DNA of 64,000 bases from Actinernus sp. WN-2022 (lineage: Eukaryota; Cnidaria; Anthozoa; Actiniaria; Actinernidae): assembly GCA_030867875.1 (NCBI GenBank), contig JAOWCC010001501.1, positions 31,020,792 through 31,084,791 on the forward strand. The letters run 5' to 3'. Shown here one piece after another: positions 56,201-62,200 of this stretch; position 1 is the stretch's first letter; the number at the start of each line of letters is the position of its first letter. The notes beneath the pieces were generated by a model. The model was not told where the DNA came from. It worked only from the letters and a program-made list of their open reading frames with translations, and searched no databases. The position numbers and the translations under genes were made by a program.

Positions 56201-59200
56201 GAGCAAACGCAAAACCAAAGTCGACACTCAATCGAAATCCGCTCTTATACTGTCAACTCGTATTACAACGGACATCTTTTGGGACCGCGATTTGGTGTCT
56301 TTAATAAAGACAGTCTGTAATTCACTCTTTTACAAAGCGAGATTATCTTCTGTCATCCTCCTTCATCGTGTCTGTAATACAAACAGTACCTATAACCCTC
56401 CACCCCTGTGTTTTTTCTCTCTGTGTCAGGTATCCCCCTCATGCAGGATTTGTTGTACTGAAGGTGTTCATGTTCATCGTGTCTGTCATAACTGGAATGA
56501 TTGTTGGCAAGTTCTTCGTGCACAAGTTTCTGTTTTGTCGCGTCTTTAAACTAAAGCTGTTCTCCGAGGAAGGACAGGTTAGTAATTGACGCGATCAGTT
56601 GTCAGTGCTTTACATAGCCTACGTGGCAAGCGCTGGGGAGGGGGAGCGGAGGAGGAATGGGGAGAGAAACGAAAAGGGAAGGGAGCGCTTGCAGCGTATT
56701 TTTTTTGCAGTATTTTTCCTTTCATTTTCAGTGTCGTCTGACATTTGACATCTGTCAAAATCAACCAATCAGCTTCTATCTGTTATTTGACCTTGCCGGG
56801 AAAGTTCAAGTGAATCTGAATCCCCCTCCCCCTCCCCCTCCCCCTCCCCCTCCCCCTCCCCCTTCGCCTTCCCCTTCGCCTTCCCCTTCGAGTCACCCTT
56901 CACATCGTCTTCATCAGCAGTTTACATGAAATATTCAAAATGGCGGATGGACTATTACATACCTATAATGACGAGATGTTTTCCGTATAATAATTGTTCA
57001 CCGTACAACTGAAGCATAATACTCACAACAACGATAACTACAGGTTAAGTAACAGATACAGAATTCGTGGCCGTGCTTTATGGGATTTACAAACTCGAGC
57101 TGGAAGCGAGAATCCGATAAAGCATGGACACGAATTCTGTATCTGTTATCAAACATATAGATGCATAGAGTCATGTTTTCAGTTATTTTGCTGATACGAC
57201 TTATTTTGGGCGAGAAAATCGAAGCAAAAATTTATGTAAATCAGGACGAAATCTGTATCAGATTTACAGATCGTTATCATTTATCGCTCAGTGATTTCCT
57301 TTGTTTTTGCTTCATGAATTATTAATGAGTTCGATAATGGTCATTAATCATTCACTGGTGACACAGGGTTCATGGATGGTGATGTTTCTCATGGTTCTGG
57401 TGTTTACCTTCAACTGGAGCTTTTGCTACAATGAGTTCCTGTTACTTGGGGGCCCGCAGTACATCCCATACAAGGTCAGCAGTAATATGGGCATTGAGAA
57501 TCAAAACTTTATGAAGGTAGCTGCTATGGGAACGTGGTTCGGTGACTTCATTACTGCTTGGATGGTTACGGATATGATGTTACAGGTAGGAACTGCTGTA
57601 AACAGTACTAGAGACAGATGAGGAATCACTCTTTTCACCTGGTGGCCATCTTGGATTAAAAGCGAGGCAATCCTTTGTTTTTGCCAGGTTAGCATCGTTT
57701 TGACTATTCCTCACTGCGAGGCTAACCTGGAAAAAACAAAGGATTGCCTCGCTTTGAACCCAAGATGGCCACCAGGTGAAAAGAGTGAATTAAAAAACTG
57801 TTCAGTATCTTTAGAGCTTTTTCGGAAAATATTTGCCCTTCGTTGTCTCTTTTCCGTGTTTTTTTTTTGTTTTGCCCATTTTCAACTGATGTTGTTCTAT
57901 ATCCTTTACTGACTAAATATGATGTTACACTTAACAACAAAAGTGTACACAAGTAAAGTATGCGTTTGAAAGACTTCACAGATGAACACATAGCCTTATA
58001 AGAGCAACTAGCTATATAGAGATTGCGCGTGGCCTAGCCTGTTCTCCGACCGTATGGATAACCAATGTAATAGCTAGATTTGACCCCTTACCTTAATCTG
58101 CCTGCATAAATCTGCCCCGATATCGCGTTTCGAGACGTTGTTATACCTGCTAGGGTAGAACAGTTCTTTCCATTGTTGTCACTGTTTCAATGTGCTCTGT
58201 TTTGCCCTGGTTTGGCTATGTTTTTCCACTTATAAGGCACGAATTGCAGCAAATTATCAAAACATTCATATATTTTTGGGGGTCAATAAAAGTTCCTTTA
58301 CAAGAATAATAAGGTTGGGAAGAAGTCAAAAGGAAAATAGAGTACCGAGGTCTCACGCGTCGGCGTGGAAGCCGTGTAATCTGAGAAACTAATTTATCCC
58401 ACATTGATAACACGGTATTGGACCTATTATGCAATTTCCCACACTTGTCATAACGGAAAAAAACAGATCTATTTTTTTAATTAATAAATATTGCTGTTTT
58501 TAAATGTTCGCCCATCGTTCTATGTCACGTGTATGGGACCTGTGTGGTCAACCTTTGCTAGTGACTATTCAAATAACGTTTTGACTGCACGAGATATCAT
58601 TGTTTTAGTGAAACGATTTCTACACATCTAGCTGACCAGTATTGCGTGACTCAGGAGTTTTACATTTATCTGATTTATGTTAAGCGGATTGCCCCTCCCC
58701 GCTGCGTCCAAGGTTCAAATCCCAAATGCAGTGAAACGTGAGTTAAGCTCAGTATTGATAGACTTGCTTCGAGGTTTTCATGCTCAATTCAAATGCGATC
58801 TACGATTTGGCCGCCTCCCTAATTAGATATTCCGATGGTGCTCTCCAGATCCTGTTATAATTCTCACGCCCGGGGGGGGGGAGGGGGCTGTGTAGGACAC
58901 CACCCTTTAGTTTAGGACCCTGTTTAGGACAAGTGACAAAATACAGACTATCTTGTTTTACACAATTTTCAAGTGTTTTATTGGCAATTGCAATTATGCA
59001 AATCAAAAAGGCTCTGAAATGATCTGATGTTGCCTGATGACCTGTTAAAGACCAGTGAGACCAGGATAATCGTACAATCAATACCCTGTTTAGGACATGT
59101 TCAGACCCTGTTTAGGACAGACTCGCATGAAATTATATACCTTGTTCAGGACAGAGAGGCCAAAAACCGTATCCTGTCCAGCGGCACGTCCCCGTATAAG

Positions 59201-62200
59201 CGATATAAGGGAGTACCCCCCCCCCCCCCCCTTCCCGGATTCTCACGTAACGGGTAATGAAAGGGTTTAAACCTCAGCGATGGAGCCTAAATTGCTTCTT
59301 TGTATATTTGTTTATTTTTATCGGAAATGTTACGTGATCAGGCTACAATCTTGGACAATATGAGTTGGGAACAAAATTCCCAACTCCCCCCGTTTCAGTA
59401 ATGATAGCGTGGCCAAACTGAAATGGAGGTTATGCTTAACATCACTGAAATAGGGGGAAGGGAAGGTCTTAATTGTTCAACTAAGGTGACCAAGAGCTTT
59501 GATACCTAGTTGGTATAAACAACTCGGCTAAGTGCTTCGCATATGGTGATTTCATAATGGATAGTGCCGTATGAAATTGGCTAAAATAATGAATAATAAT
59601 TACATGTCAAGTCGAAACAAATCACCCCCACATGTATTAAAAACGCAGGCGTTGACAGAAATAATCAGGGTTTCTTGCTAGTGCGGATAGGCCCTTACTT
59701 ACCAAATCATATCTCGTTTGGCTATGGCTTAAGTATGAAAGGTTTTGATATCATCTGATACTGCGTGACGTATCGTTATTACCTGACGCGCTGCGTGACT
59801 GTTTATTTCAGGAAACTCAGTACGAGTGGTGGAGTCCGCGCCTGAGGGTTTGGTGGCGGCACGGTATGAACCGTGTGTATGCATTCTGGGGCGTGGCAGT
59901 GTTCATGACGATAGTGGTTTGTACCGCCATTACCACTGACTACCTGGACTGGGACCGGATCAGTAATGACTTCATGCCGACCAATGAGGTGTCCAGGGCA
60001 TTCTTAGCATCGTTTATTCTGGTCATGGATCTGCTCATTGTTATGCAGGTATATCCCCCACCCGACCCCCACCCCCGCTTGTTTCGCCCTAAATTGAATG
60101 GTTAATGAATATAGACTATATCGCAAAACCGCCGTCGCAGTGCACTCTGGGATGGATATCTCAGTTTTTCATTGCTGTTGTTGGGCGGCCATCTTGGATT
60201 TAACAATGGGAACTGAGATATCCATCCCAGAGTGCACTGAGACGGCGGGATTGCGATATAGTCTATGGTAGAACTGTTGACGAAGTCTTTGGGTGAAGAC
60301 GAAAGCTCCTGAAGCTGCTTTCAAAAGTATTGTGTATAGTTACAAAACGTTTTAAATTTCACTAATAATTAATCACCTACACAGATGAATTTTCATGGAA
60401 CATCAATGGTTAATCATTAATTACACATGTATACCCAAGGGAGGGGTGGGTGGGTAGTTTCCCAGAAACCGTGATTGATCCATAATGATTGACAGTTAAT
60501 AACAGTTTTAAACCAACGAGCATTCCTAACGATGCTCCAAAAGGCATGCAAGGAAACAGTTTTGTATAGGCCAATCCTTGCTGACGTCATTAAGCTTCAA
60601 GCTACAAACAAACAGACTACATCAGTTGAAAGAGAATTTTAAACTTAGTAATCACCGAAAATTCGAGATTGATATATTAAATATTTACGGAGAAATTGAC
60701 TTTTCAAAACTGTAAAATGGGCTGTATGATAGGCAAGAGTTGCTGACAGCCATACGTTCATACATTCTTTGTAAATTTTGAGATTTTTAAACGGTCATTT
60801 CTCAAAATGTATTTATCATATCATTCTCAAATTTTCGGTGATTATAAAGTGTGACAATCTCTTTCGATTTATGGACTCTGTTTGTTTGTATGTACGTCGC
60901 TTGAAGTTTGATGTATGCTAATGAGGAAAAACATAGACAAAGATTCGCCTATATATAGACCCTTTCATGCAGCTTGCCTGTTTTTGCCCCATTTCAGACC
61001 ACGTGATAGTTCTTCAGAGGATTCAGTGCTTTGTTTTCTAGTTATTGTAATTAGTACATTTCCTCTTGGGATACAGAAAAACAAAAACGCACTACTCAAG
61101 GGAAAAGTCACGTGGTCTGAAATGGGGCAACAAACAGGCAAGCTGAAAGGGTCTATTGTGCAAGGTTGTCAGATGATATTTGCTTTCCGTGGGCTTGCAT
61201 GCAGGTTTAGTTATTAACTGGCAATTAATATGTGTGCTTCAGGTCTCCAGAACTAGTTCAGAAAATAATAACTTGTGTAGTGATCGATTGAAAAATGATG
61301 GAAAAGTAAATTGGCCAATCAAATGTAATATATATATTTTTTATTTCATGGCAGGATTGGGAGTTCCCATATTTTGCCGGTGGTATGGACATCAAGTTAC
61401 CCGGTATTAATACTGGCGATGTTAGTTTTAAACTCCCGGGTGGAGAGGTACATATTACTGGCAAATGGTTTAACTATGGAATTATTTTCATTGTCATGAT
61501 TCTGGACTTAAACATGTGGAAAAACCAGATTTTCTATGACCCGTATGTTTACGGACAGTATACAGACAAGAACGACTACATCTACACCGTCTCTGATAAG
61601 GCCTGGTTAAAAAACGCCACTCGTGAAACTCTGACCTACGTTTGGCGGTGGAACAATACTGATCCGCTGACCAGTACGTTTTACGGGCTCCAGGATCATC
61701 GCATGAATTCTAAGTATTTGAACTATCCTCTTAGTGTTAAAGGAATTGCGTTTGGTCCTTCTATAACGGCATTTGTTGTGTTTGGGTATTTGGCGAAGAG
61801 ATTTTCAAGGGAGGAAGCAGAGGAGAAGATGACAAAGGTAGATGATCTACAGCCGGTAAAATCAGAGGAAGACTGGGACTTGCCTGATGAGAGCGACGAA
61901 GAAGACGGCGATATCAGCCGGTCAGCGGCTCTTGGTAGAAGAGGACGTCAAGAACTGAACGGCGCAGTTTTGAATGCCATGAGAAACACGAGAGGGGATA
62001 CGACTGGTGACCGAGGTCCCAACAATGGTGAAGCAATAGAAGACAGTTTACGAGATGAAGACCTGCCAAATGTCTGCTTAGGCGGTGAAAGAAGTAAAAC
62101 AATGGTAGACATTGTAATGATGAAGAGAGCTTCAAAACGCTGGCATCACCGAGCGGTCGCCAGGAGAACCTTGTCAACTTTGAGTATTGGCAGCTCACAA

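Noticed and set aside
56657..56929. Proline-rich ORF
   Set aside because: The Pro run is only the translation of the CCCCCT microsatellite.
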